NCBI GenBank assembly: GCA_021325365.1
Contig: JAJPHF010000071.1
Span: 1 to 11,445 of the forward strand
From: Pseudomonadota bacterium
GTDB taxonomy: Bacteria > Chloroflexota > UBA6077 > JAJPHF01
Length of the DNA: 11,445 nt
Direction: 5' to 3'
Within the stretch, counting starts at the first letter, position 1. Every line of letters begins with the position of its first letter. Shown here piece after piece: positions 1 through 6,921 of this stretch. The position numbers were made by a program, and so were the translations under genes. The notes beneath the pieces were generated by a model. The model saw only the letters and a list, made by a program, of their open reading frames with translations, was not told where the DNA came from and did no database searches.

Positions 1-183
1 CGCCCGCGCCCGGCCCGGGGCACCCCGCCCCGCCGGCCCGGCCCGCGGCGGGACCGCGGGGGAGTATCGTACGGGGTAAACGATGCGACCTTCCGCGCCC
101 GACCAGCGCGCGCAAACCCGCGCCCGGCCTAGCAGTTAACCACCCGGTAAAGGAGCATCGTTTGACCGTTCCTCGGATAAACT
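1..183 (+). repeat. Copy 1 of a large inverted cis-element, upstream of the ThDP enzyme gene
   Basis: This segment recurs in inverted orientation at 9241-9425. From 62 to 184 the two copies align without gaps with about 9 mismatches. From 1 to 60 they align with small indels and share an exact 18-base block. Internal parts conserved in both copies: inverted arms AAACGATGC (78-86) and GCATCGTTT (155-163) separated by exactly 68 nt; a direct repeat CCGCGCCCG at 93-101 and 118-126; and a distal TTGACC-N10-TAAACT (162-183). A short core (108-116) between the direct repeats is the only strongly variable part. The copy reaches the window's left edge and may extend beyond it. It ends 42 bp before the -35 box of the promoter at 226-254, which suggests an operator or upstream activating region and not a leader RNA. 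A dispersed non-regulatory repeat is the alternative. Confidence 0.85.
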
Positions 184-225
184 CCGCCGCAACATCGGGG
201 GGCGCACCCGGCCGCGCCAGCAACC

Positions 226-254
226 TTGACTGAGCGTGCGGGCAGCATTAACAT
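226..254 (+). promoter_or_regulatory. Sigma70-type promoter of the ThDP enzyme gene
   Basis: TTGACT (226-231, 5/6 match to the -35 consensus) is followed by a 17-nt spacer and TAACAT (249-254, 4/6 match to the -10 consensus). The expected start of transcription is near 261, giving a leader of about 54 nt. The leader contains a palindromic hairpin, CCGGCTC-GG-GAGCCGG (269-284), and a strong Shine-Dalgarno, GGAGGAGG (302-309). The promoter lies just downstream of the repeated element at 1-183. Confidence 0.6.
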
Positions 255-314
255 CACCGCCAGAGTATCCGGCTCGGGAGCCGGCCCCGGCGCGCAGCGG
301 AGGAGGAGGGGATC

Positions 315-2225
315 ATGGCTTCAGGGACGTCGAAGAACGGCGTGCAGCGGCGATCGTTCTTGAAGGGAGCGGCGGCGGCGGGCGCGGCTGCGGTGGGCGG
401 CTCGCTCCTGGCGCAGGGCACCGCGGGCGCGGCCAGGGGGCCGGCTGCCGAGCCGGCGCGCATCACCACCTCCCCGACCGCGAAGATCGACATCACCCCG
501 CGGCCGGGCTCCGACTTCATGGTCGACGTGATGCGGTCGCTGGGCATCGAGTACGTCGCGTCCAACCCCGGCTCCAGCTTCCGCAGCTTGCAGGAGTCGA
601 TCGTCAACTACGGCGGCAACGCGATGCCGGAGTTCATCACCTGCACGCACGAGGAGTCGTCGGTCGCCATCGCCCACGGCTACGCCAAGGCCGCCGGCAA
701 GCCGATCTCCATCCTCGCCCACAGCACCGTGGGCCTCCAGCACGCCGCGATGGGCGTCTACAACGCCTGGTCGGACCGCGTGCCGATCCTGCTGATGGCC
801 GGCAACATCCTCGACGCGACCAAGCGGCGGCCCGGCGTCGAGTGGTACCACTGCGCCCAGGACCCGGCGGCGCTGCTGCGCGACTTCTTGAAGTGGGACG
901 ACCAGCCGGTGTCCCTCCAGCACTTCGCGGAGTCGATGGTCCGCGCCTACAAGATCGCGACGACCCCGCCGATGGAGCCGGTCCTCATCATCGCCGACGC
1001 CGACCTCCAGGAATCGCCGATCGACGACGAGAGCGAGCTGAGCATCCCGCGGCTGAATGGGGCGATCCCGCCGATGGGCGACGCGAACGCCGTCCGCGAG
1101 GCCGCGCGCTGGTTGGCCGAGGCCGAGAACCCGGTCATCCTGGCGGACCGCGCCGCGCGCACGGCCGAGGGCGCCAAGCTGCTGGCGCAGCTCGCCGAGG
1201 CGCTGCACGCGCCGGTCGTCGATCTCGGCGGTCGCATGAACCTGTCGACCGAGCACTACGCGAACCTGTCGGGCATGAAGGGCCCGCTGGTCCGCGAGGC
1301 CGACGTGATCCTGGCGCTCGAGGTCAGCGACCTGTGGGGCCAGCTCAACACGGTCACCGACCCCACCCACGAGTACCGGCGGCTCGCGAAGCCCGACGCG
1401 AAGGTCATCAGCGTGTCGGTGGCCGATCTCTACGGTAAGTCCAACTACCAGGACTTCCAGCGCTTCATCTCGCCCGACCTGTCCATCGCCGCGGACGCCG
1501 AGGCGACCCTGCCGCTGCTGATCGATGAAGTGCGGCGCGCCGCCAGCGGCCGCCTGTCGCTGCTCAGCCAGCGGTCCGACAAGCTGCGCTCGATGTACCA
1601 GGACATGAAGGCGCGGGCGCTCCGCGACGCGGCCTATGCCTGGGACGCGAGCCCGATCAGCACGGCGCGGGCCGCGGCCGAGGTCTGGTCGGTTATCAAG
1701 AACGACGACTGGGCGCTGGTGGCGGGCTCGTTCGGCGGCTGGGCGCCCCGCCTGTGGAAGATCACGGAGTATTATCAGACCCTGGGCGGCCCCGGCGGCT
1801 ACGGCGTCGGCTACAACCTGCCGGCCTCGATCGGTGCGGCCCTGGCGAACAAGAACAAGGGCCTGCTCTCGATCAGCCACCAGCCCGACGGCGACGCGAT
1901 GTACGGCCCCGGCGCCCTCTGGACGGCCGCGCACCACCGCATCCCCATCCTCATCATCATGCACAACAACCGCGCCTACCATCAGGAGATGATGCACCTG
2001 CAGAAGATGGCCGGCCTGCACGACCGCCGCCCCGACCAGGCAAAGATCGGCACCGCCATCGAGGATCCTGACATCGACTTCGCGAAGCTCGCGCAGGCGC
2101 TCGGCGTCTGGGCCGAGGGGCCGATCACCGACCCGTCGGCCCTCGGCCCGGCGGTCCGGCGCGCGGTCGAGATCGTAAAGGGCGGCTACCCGGCGCTGCT
2201 CGACGTGGTGAGCCAGCCCCGCTAG
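315..2225 (+). CDS. Tat-exported thiamine-diphosphate enzyme, benzoylformate decarboxylase-like
   Basis: This 636-aa protein has the three domains of the acetolactate synthase/decarboxylase family. The N-terminus carries a twin-arginine signal (QRRSFLK, R12-R13, then an Ala/Gly-rich segment and AGA near residue 39), so the folded, cofactor-loaded enzyme should be exported. The PYR domain (about 65-235) has NPGS with S87, the cofactor-activating E113 in HEESSVAIAHGYA, and H136 in LAHSTVG. These line up with S26, E47 and H70 of benzoylformate decarboxylase. A central domain follows (about 255-390). The PP domain has the Mg-ThDP motif as PDG (524-526), X24 and NN (551-552), with ALWTAA as in benzoylformate decarboxylase; the first Gly of GDG is Pro. 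The start is supported by GGAGGAGG 5 nt upstream. The family is typically 530-600 aa and cytoplasmic. The substrate is unknown; acetolactate synthase- or oxalyl-CoA decarboxylase-like chemistry cannot be excluded. Confidence 0.9.
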   Translation: MASGTSKNGVQRRSFLKGAAAAGAAAVGGSLLAQGTAGAARGPAAEPARITTSPTAKIDITPRPGSDFMVDVMRSLGIEYVASNPGSSFRSLQESIVNYGGNAMPEFITCTHEESSVAIAHGYAKAAGKPISILAHSTVGLQHAAMGVYNAWSDRVPILLMAGNILDATKRRPGVEWYHCAQDPAALLRDFLKWDDQPVSLQHFAESMVRAYKIATTPPMEPVLIIADADLQESPIDDESELSIPRLNGAIPPMGDANAVREAARWLAEAENPVILADRAARTAEGAKLLAQLAEALHAPVVDLGGRMNLSTEHYANLSGMKGPLVREADVILALEVSDLWGQLNTVTDPTHEYRRLAKPDAKVISVSVADLYGKSNYQDFQRFISPDLSIAADAEATLPLLIDEVRRAASGRLSLLSQRSDKLRSMYQDMKARALRDAAYAWDASPISTARAAAEVWSVIKNDDWALVAGSFGGWAPRLWKITEYYQTLGGPGGYGVGYNLPASIGAALANKNKGLLSISHQPDGDAMYGPGALWTAAHHRIPILIIMHNNRAYHQEMMHLQKMAGLHDRRPDQAKIGTAIEDPDIDFAKLAQALGVWAEGPITDPSALGPAVRRAVEIVKGGYPALLDVVSQPR

Positions 2226-2251
2226 CCCGCACGGCAGCGAGCAGCCGAAAT

Positions 2252-2277
2252 GCCCCTCCCCACGCCGGGGAGGGGGC
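2252..2277 (+). terminator. Hairpin downstream of the ThDP enzyme gene
   Basis: CCCCTCCCC (2253-2261) and GGGGAGGGG (2267-2275) form a 9-bp GC stem with a 5-nt loop, extendable by a flanking G/C. It starts 27 nt after the stop codon. There is no U-tract (only CCTT follows), so it may be a weak or factor-assisted terminator. The neighbouring gene is convergent, so a terminator is expected here. Confidence 0.5.
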
Positions 2278-2315
2278 CTTCGCGCTAAGCAGACGGTCTC
2301 GGTTGCCCTCGACCT

Positions 2316-2371
2316 CGCCGCCGTGAACGGCGGGCCAGGAGTTCGGCTTAGGCCCGCCGTTCACGGCGGCG
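2316..2371. repeat. 21-bp perfect inverted repeat with nested palindromes
   Basis: The arms 2316-2336 and 2351-2371 are perfect reverse complements over 21 bp, with a 14-nt loop (2337-2350). Each arm is itself nearly palindromic (CCGCCGT-GA-ACGGCGG), so the site could form a cruciform or a multi-branched hairpin. After a 5-nt bulge the stem can resume (GACCT at 2311-2315 with AGGTC at 2377-2381). It lies between two convergent genes. It may be a bidirectional terminator or a REP/BIME-like element. Confidence 0.75.
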
Positions 2372-2381
2372 GCCGGAGGTC

Positions 2382-2546
2382 CAGCGTAGGCGGGGCTGCC
2401 TGCTTAGCTTGCGGCCGGCCGCCGGGCAGCGCGGGCTGCCAGCCCGCCCGGTGGTTGCCGCCGAGCGCGCCGGGGTGGGCGAGCCGCCCGCGCTCCCCGG
2501 AAGGCTGCTAGCGTTCTGCCCGCGCGCGGAGTCGAGGGAGCCCGCC
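2382..2546. other. Gene-free GC-rich spacer with hairpin repeats
   Basis: No open reading frame here looks real. The stretch holds a hairpin GCGGGCT-GCC-AGCCCGC (2431-2447) and a 21-bp motif at 2477-2497 with stem GGGCG-AGC-CGCCC, inside a larger CCGGGG...CCCCGG bracket. The 21-bp motif recurs at 9548-9568 with one mismatch, so it belongs to a dispersed repeat family. Confidence 0.55.
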
Positions 2547-2936
2547 TTACTGATTCAACAGAGGGATCTGCGCCGGGTCGGGCGGCGCCGGGATCGACTG
2601 CAGGTAGGCGTAGATGTCGGCGAGGTCCTGCTCACTGACGTACTCGCGCGGGTAGCGCGGCATGAGGTCGCGCGGCTCGTACACCTGCTGCTCGAAGCGG
2701 TTGAAGGCGATCGGGTTCGGGGCGATGCGGGGCCCCGTCGAGGACGCGCCCTGGCCCTCGTAGCCGTGGCACTCGTAGCAGCCGTACTGCTCGTACAGCG
2801 CCTGACCGTGGGCGGCATCCTGGGCCACGGGCGCGGCGACGGCGGCCTGCGGCCGGGCCAGCTGCGCGGGCACGGCGGCCGTGAGGGCGGCCAGGCCGAT
2901 CGTGCTGATAGCGAAGATGCGGACGAAGTGCGGCAT
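2547..2936 (-). CDS. Small secreted mono-heme cytochrome c
   Basis: This 129-aa protein has a Sec-type signal peptide (residues 1 to about 34, hydrophobic core IFAISTIGLAALTAAV). It carries one class I heme attachment motif, CYECH (53-57), and a likely distal ligand Met in DLMPRYP (M92). The C-terminal helix YVSEQDLADIYAYLQSIP is typical of small cytochrome c folds. It should act outside the membrane as a one-electron carrier. The ATG at 2936 is preceded by GGGAGG with suitable spacing. The gene stands alone on the minus strand, convergent with the ThDP enzyme gene and 152 bp downstream of the L,D-transpeptidase gene. Its redox partner is not shown by context; the exported ThDP enzyme or the 12-TM protein are possible but unproven. 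Confidence 0.92.
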   Translation of the reverse strand: MPHFVRIFAISTIGLAALTAAVPAQLARPQAAVAAPVAQDAAHGQALYEQYGCYECHGYEGQGASSTGPRIAPNPIAFNRFEQQVYEPRDLMPRYPREYVSEQDLADIYAYLQSIPAPPDPAQIPLLNQ

Positions 2937-2974
2937 CTGCCCCTCCCGTCGGTGTGCTCGACAAGATCAGCGCC

Positions 2975-3003
2975 AGTATAGCCGCGCCGCGCCCGCCGCG
3001 CCA
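2975..3003 (-). promoter_or_regulatory. Candidate promoter of the cytochrome c gene
   Basis: On the minus strand TATACT (2980-2975) matches the -10 consensus at 5 of 6 positions. It sits about 39 nt before the ATG, in an otherwise almost pure G/C stretch. The -35 position at 17-nt spacing (TGGCGC, 3003-2998) is weak, so an activator or an alternative sigma factor may be involved. Confidence 0.4.
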
Positions 3004-3088
3004 CCCCGCCCGGGCCGAGGAAACCGGCCGCCAGTTGTCTTGCGGGTCTGGCTGCGCCACATCCTCAATACCACCCTGTCCGCCCTGC

Positions 3089-4255
3089 TCAGTGGATGTT
3101 GACGGTCGTGCCGAGGCTGGCCCAGTTCCAGAACCACAGCGCGTCGTCGTAGTTCACGCCCAGGCAGCCGTGCGTACCGGCGTACCCGAAGTGATTCGAC
3201 CAGTAGTTGTAGTGGATCGCCGCGCCGTCGTTGGTGAAATACTGCGTGTACAACACGTTCTCGACGTAGTAGCCGCCCGGCGCGTCGCGGGGGATGCCGA
3301 GCGTCTCGCTGCTCATCGTCTCGTTCTCGACGCGCCGCTGAATGCGGTACACACCAGCGGGCGTGGAGTCGGCGATCGTGCCGTGCAGGGCGAGCGCCGT
3401 GTACACGATGCGGTCGTCCTCGTAGGCGGTGATCAGCGTCGGCTCCTGCAGGTCGACGTCGATCCAGCGACCCGAATACATCAGCGGCGGGCCCTTCGGC
3501 AACCGGATGCCGTCGGAGTGGACGTACTCACCGTCGCCGATCCGGTACCACACCTCGCCATCCGCGCCCCGTACCGCGTCGTAGACGAAGACCGGCGTGT
3601 TGTGCGGCAGATCGCGCACGCGGGTCTCCGGCGCGACGCGCGGCTCGGAGCGCACGGTGTACGCCAACGACCGCCCCGGCAGGTTCACAGTGGCGATCCG
3701 CTCAGGGCTGGCGCGGGTGCCGCTGGACGGCGGTGCCGACGGGGCGACTGCCGTCGCATCTACCCAGGCGTACTCGACGATTTGCGGACTGTACACGAAC
3801 AGGCGCTGGTCGGTGCCGGCGCCCGTCAGTTCGAAATAGCTGCCCGCGTGCGCGCTGCCGAGGCTGACAGCATCGGCGTCCGGGCTCGACCACAGCTCCA
3901 ACGGCGCCGCATTCGTTACCCATTGGCCATTGCCGTGGGGGCTCACGGCGGTCGGGTCGGCCGCGGGCGTGCTGGTCGCGACGGGGACGGCGGTTGGCGT
4001 GACGGGCGGAGCGGTCGGCGCCGTCGTTGGTGAGGGGATCGCGCCGCGCGTCGGCGTCGCGCTAGCCGGCGTGGCGAACGGGGGCGGGAGCGCGGCGCCC
4101 GAGCCAGGCGGCGTGGCCGTGGGCGGGGGACGCGAAGACGTCGCCTGCCCGAGCGGCGCGGCGCTGGCCTCGGCCGCGTGGAGGACGCGCGGGGGGAGCG
4201 CCAGACCCAGAGCGAATAACAGCACTACGAGAACGAGCTGCACGCGCGAATGCAT
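3089..4255 (-). CDS. Secreted L,D-transpeptidase (YkuD family) with SH3-like domains
   Basis: This 388-aa protein has a signal peptide (1 to about 28, VLVVLLFALGLAL core). A long Pro/Thr/Ala-rich linker (about 30-107) follows, then two SH3-like wall-binding regions (about 108-168 and 195-252). The YkuD catalytic domain (262-388) has H348, then T361-H362-G363-C364-L-G-V-N, with C364 as the expected nucleophile. The family cross-links peptidoglycan stem peptides (3-3) or anchors proteins to them. The domain ends at the last residue of the protein, and the usual Arg after the Cys motif is not seen (LGVN instead of IRM/IRL). The ATG at 4255 has GGAGG about 14 nt upstream, which is a long spacing. 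No obvious promoter is visible. The gene is monocistronic on the minus strand. Confidence 0.9.
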   Translation of the reverse strand: MHSRVQLVLVVLLFALGLALPPRVLHAAEASAAPLGQATSSRPPPTATPPGSGAALPPPFATPASATPTRGAIPSPTTAPTAPPVTPTAVPVATSTPAADPTAVSPHGNGQWVTNAAPLELWSSPDADAVSLGSAHAGSYFELTGAGTDQRLFVYSPQIVEYAWVDATAVAPSAPPSSGTRASPERIATVNLPGRSLAYTVRSEPRVAPETRVRDLPHNTPVFVYDAVRGADGEVWYRIGDGEYVHSDGIRLPKGPPLMYSGRWIDVDLQEPTLITAYEDDRIVYTALALHGTIADSTPAGVYRIQRRVENETMSSETLGIPRDAPGGYYVENVLYTQYFTNDGAAIHYNYWSNHFGYAGTHGCLGVNYDDALWFWNWASLGTTVNIH

Positions 4256-4827
4256 TGGTTGTCGTCTTGCCTCCAGAGGTCTGCCTCGAGCCCGCCAGGA
4301 CTCGGCCGGGAGCCTGACGCGTCCGTGGCCAGCGGGCGGCCAACGGGCACGGCTCTTGCACCCAGACGCCGGGACCGAGATGAGTGGGAGCGGACTGCAT
4401 GCATCGCCGCCTACTACAGCGACGCCTGGACAATGCCCTCGCGACGCTTACCGTCTCGCTGACACTGCTCGAGCGCGAGGTGTGTACGCCTCACGACCCG
4501 CGTCCGCCGACCTGCCTTCCCCGACCCACCGGTCACCGCCTGCCCGACGCTCCCGGGCGTCCGCTGGTGCCGGCGGCCTAAACGACCGGCGGGGAGCACG
4601 CTCTGCCCAGACGCTCGCCGCAGAGCGCCCTCCGGGCCCCGCGGCCGGCGTTCGCTCCATGCGGCGCGCAGCGCCCGGCCGTACCGCTACGGTAACCGAT
4701 GGCGCGACGAGGCGCACCAGGGCTACCGGCGCCCGGTGGCGCCCCTATGATACCCCCTTGTGTGCCAGGCAGGTAGGATTCCGCGGGATTGCTCGGTTTT
4801 ACCTCCCGCCGCAGGCCGTGCGCTGGG
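4256..4827. other. 572-bp spacer without a supportable gene
   Basis: This gap between the stop of the 12-TM protein gene (4828) and the start of the transpeptidase gene (4255) should hold a terminator and the transpeptidase promoter. I see neither clearly. A TATCAT on the minus strand (4753-4748) could be a -10 box, but it has no matching -35 and is about 490 bp upstream. An imperfect palindrome, GGATTCCGCGGGATT, lies near 4776-4790. A 60-codon plus-strand frame at 4399-4581 starts with a helix-like segment and then loses protein-like composition. Confidence 0.4.
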
Positions 4828-6654
4828 CTAGTGCGCGGCGGCTTGCAGCGCGGCGACGAGGGTGACGGGGTCGAGGCCCTTCAAGGCGGCGGCCTGGGCG
4901 ACGGTAATGCGCGGGGCCAACGCGGCGCGTAGGAGCGGGTGGGCGAGCGGCGTGAAACCGTGCGCCAGTAACACGTCGAGCGTGGCCGGCCACCGCGCAA
5001 GCACCTCGGCGACCGTCAGGTCGGGCGTGATCGCCGACGCGGGCCGCGGAGGCGGCGCCATGACCAGCCGCACCGGCACCCCGACGGCCGAGGCGGGCGT
5101 GGCGCCACGGGACGTGGCCGGGAGGGGCGCGGCCGGCGCGCGCGCGGCGAGCGTCCGCCAGAGCACCAGCGCGAAGAGCACGAGCCCGACGTAGCCGAGC
5201 ACGCCGCTGCCCGCCACCAGCCCGCGCCCGAGCGCGTCGGCGCTGCCCAGCAGCTCGCCCGCGACGCGCAGCACTACGCCCACGTTGAACGCGACGTAGA
5301 GCGGCGCGAGCAGCGGCCGGCCCCACAGCGCCACGCCGCCGAACACCGGGACGACCCGACTCGCCACGCCGAAGATCAGCAGCGAGATGTAGCCGAGCGC
5401 CAGCGCGTGGCGCGCGGCGTTCTGCGCCCCCGCGCTCGGCGGTGTGCCCGTCGCCAGCTCCCATAGCGCCAGCGCCGCGCCGAGCCCGAGGGAGAACAGC
5501 AGCCAGCCGTACGCCGTGCGCACGTACGGCTCGTGGGCGCGCGGCTGTCCGGCCCCTGGCGGCATCGCCGCGCGCTCGTAGAGGCGGAGCGCGCCGACGA
5601 ACGCCACCGCGCCCGCGACGATCGCCAGCGCACCCAGCAGCGTGACCCCGTGCCACGCCTCGGGCCCGCCGAGCGCGCTCGCGACGCCGGCACCGACCTC
5701 CAGCGCCACGCCCGCGTTCAGCAGCGCGCAGGCGGCGATGCCCAGGCGCTCACGCGCTGGGCGGAGCCCCATGAACAGCGGGATCGCCCGCCGCGTCACC
5801 CCGAGCGCGGCCATCACCACGAAGCCGTGGAACAGTGCCGTGAGGTACGGGTCGGCGAACAGGCTCGCCACCAGTCCCCTGCCCAGCGCGTCGGCGCGCA
5901 CGGCGACGACGATCTGGAGCACGCTCGCCAGCGCGAGCCAGCCGCCCGCGGCCACCAGATAGGGCTCATAGCCTTCCCAACGGCCGCGCCCTGGCGCCAG
6001 CCACCGCGCTAGCGTGACCGCGAATAGGACGCTCGCCGCGAGCTGCAGTGCGGCAGCCACCGTGAACACCCCAGGCAGCGGCAGCGCGACGGCGAGCGGC
6101 TGGCCGATGGCCCGCACGAGTACCGCGCCGAGCCACAGGGCGTAAGTCGCCCCTGCCACGCGCCGGCTGGGCGGCGGGACGCCGCGGAAGCGCGGCACGA
6201 CGTGGTAGGCGACGCCGACGACGAATAACCCCACCCAGCCCAGGAGCTGCACCTGGCCGTGCGCCTGGATGAGCGGTAGCCAGTAGGCGCCGAGGTCCGG
6301 CCCGCCAGCGCGCCCCAGGACGGCCAGCAGGCCAATCCCAAAGCCGGCCGTCAGCGCCAGCAGGAGGCTGGTGCGGAGGTACAGCCGGTAGCTCTCCCAG
6401 GGCGTGGGCGGCGCCGTCGGGCGCGGCGCGGGCGCGGCGGGCGCCTCGCGCGCGCTGGCCTCCAGCTCACGGAGCAGCGCCGGCAGGTCGACGTGGTGCA
6501 GCCGCGCGAACTGATCGATCGGCTCCAGCGGCCCGGCCGCGCCGCCACAGCCCGCGAGCCCGTGGCGCTCGAACACCGCCGCCGTCTGCGGGTAGCGGGC
6601 CAGCGCCTCGCGGATCGTCATGCCCGGCGCGATGGCCGGCGGGGGAGTGCTCAC
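4828..6654 (-). CDS. 12-TM NnrS/heme-copper-oxidase-like protein with terminal DUF1858-like domains
   Basis: This 608-aa protein has an N-terminal DUF1858-like domain (10-70: MTIREALARYPQ, then HGLAGCGG). A 12-helix membrane core (about 93-500) follows, then a second DUF1858-like domain (542-608: ITPDLTVAEVLARWP, HGF) that lacks Cys. Conserved-looking histidines lie in helix regions: H132 (QAHGQVQLLGW), H151 (AYHVVPRF), H276 (FHGF) and H416 (ARHALALGY). Every fourth helix ends in a P-x-F-x-G pattern (VVPRFRG, AIPLFMG, VVPVFGG), suggesting three 4-helix units. The GTG start at 6654 overlaps the upstream stop (GTGA), so it is translationally coupled to the DUF542 gene. The best reading is NnrS or a heme-copper oxidase subunit I relative, possibly binding heme and linked to nitric-oxide metabolism. 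The function is inferred. Confidence 0.8.
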   Translation of the reverse strand: MSTPPPAIAPGMTIREALARYPQTAAVFERHGLAGCGGAAGPLEPIDQFARLHHVDLPALLRELEASAREAPAAPAPRPTAPPTPWESYRLYLRTSLLLALTAGFGIGLLAVLGRAGGPDLGAYWLPLIQAHGQVQLLGWVGLFVVGVAYHVVPRFRGVPPPSRRVAGATYALWLGAVLVRAIGQPLAVALPLPGVFTVAAALQLAASVLFAVTLARWLAPGRGRWEGYEPYLVAAGGWLALASVLQIVVAVRADALGRGLVASLFADPYLTALFHGFVVMAALGVTRRAIPLFMGLRPARERLGIAACALLNAGVALEVGAGVASALGGPEAWHGVTLLGALAIVAGAVAFVGALRLYERAAMPPGAGQPRAHEPYVRTAYGWLLFSLGLGAALALWELATGTPPSAGAQNAARHALALGYISLLIFGVASRVVPVFGGVALWGRPLLAPLYVAFNVGVVLRVAGELLGSADALGRGLVAGSGVLGYVGLVLFALVLWRTLAARAPAAPLPATSRGATPASAVGVPVRLVMAPPPRPASAITPDLTVAEVLARWPATLDVLLAHGFTPLAHPLLRAALAPRITVAQAAALKGLDPVTLVAALQAAAH

Positions 6655-6860
6655 CGCGCGCTCTCCGCCGCCACCTGCCCAAGCGCGGCCAGCAGCTCGG
6701 CCAGGTCGAGTCCGTGGCGCCGCGCCGCCTCGGCGACCGGCAGGCCGCCGCCACAGCAGGTGTCCAGGCCCCGCGCGTTGAAGACGCCCAGTGCGGCTGG
6801 GTAGCGCTTCACGACCTCGCCGATGGTCAGGTTGGGATCGACAGTGTGCTCGATAGCCAT
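6651..6860 (-). CDS. DUF542 (ScdA/YtfE N-terminal) small protein
   Basis: This 69-aa protein matches the N-terminal domain of ScdA/YtfE (RIC) di-iron proteins: LTIGEVVKRYPAALGVF, then the signature GLDTCCGGG (Cys35-Cys36) and AEAARRHGLDLAELLAAL. In RIC proteins this domain precedes the hemerythrin-like di-iron domain that repairs Fe-S clusters after nitrosative stress; here it stands alone. The ATG at 6860 is chosen because GGAGG lies 7 nt upstream and family homology begins there. Longer in-frame extensions to 7184 are low-complexity. It is the first clear gene of an operon with the 12-TM protein (4-bp overlap), which itself has related domains at both ends. A role in NO or Fe-S stress is an inference from family and context. 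Confidence 0.85.
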   Translation of the reverse strand: MAIEHTVDPNLTIGEVVKRYPAALGVFNARGLDTCCGGGLPVAEAARRHGLDLAELLAALGQVAAESAR

Positions 6861-6921
6861 GGCTCGTCCTCCAGCGGGACGGCTGGGCACCGCGACGGGC
6901 GGCGCCACGCCGAAGAAGATT

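Noticed and set aside
62..183. The repeated element as a riboswitch or leader RNA
   Set aside because: Clear promoter candidates lie downstream of both copies, and no hairpin in the interior is conserved between them.
162..183. TTGACC...TAAACT within the element as a sigma70 promoter
   Set aside because: The spacing is only 10 nt, far from the usual 16-18 nt. It is kept as a conserved part of the element and not called a promoter.
321..2021. A 566-codon minus-strand open frame
   Set aside because: It lies fully antisense to the ThDP enzyme gene, with Arg/Val/Gly-rich composition typical of shadow frames.
2954..4033. A 359-codon plus-strand open frame
   Set aside because: It is antisense to the well-supported L,D-transpeptidase, has no domain pattern, and is an artefact of high GC reducing stop codons.
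4399..4581. A 60-codon plus-strand frame starting HRRLLQRRLDNALATLTV
   Set aside because: Only the first 27 residues look helical and the rest is Pro/Arg-rich noise. GGGAG lies upstream, but there is no promoter and no recognisable family. It could be a decayed gene.
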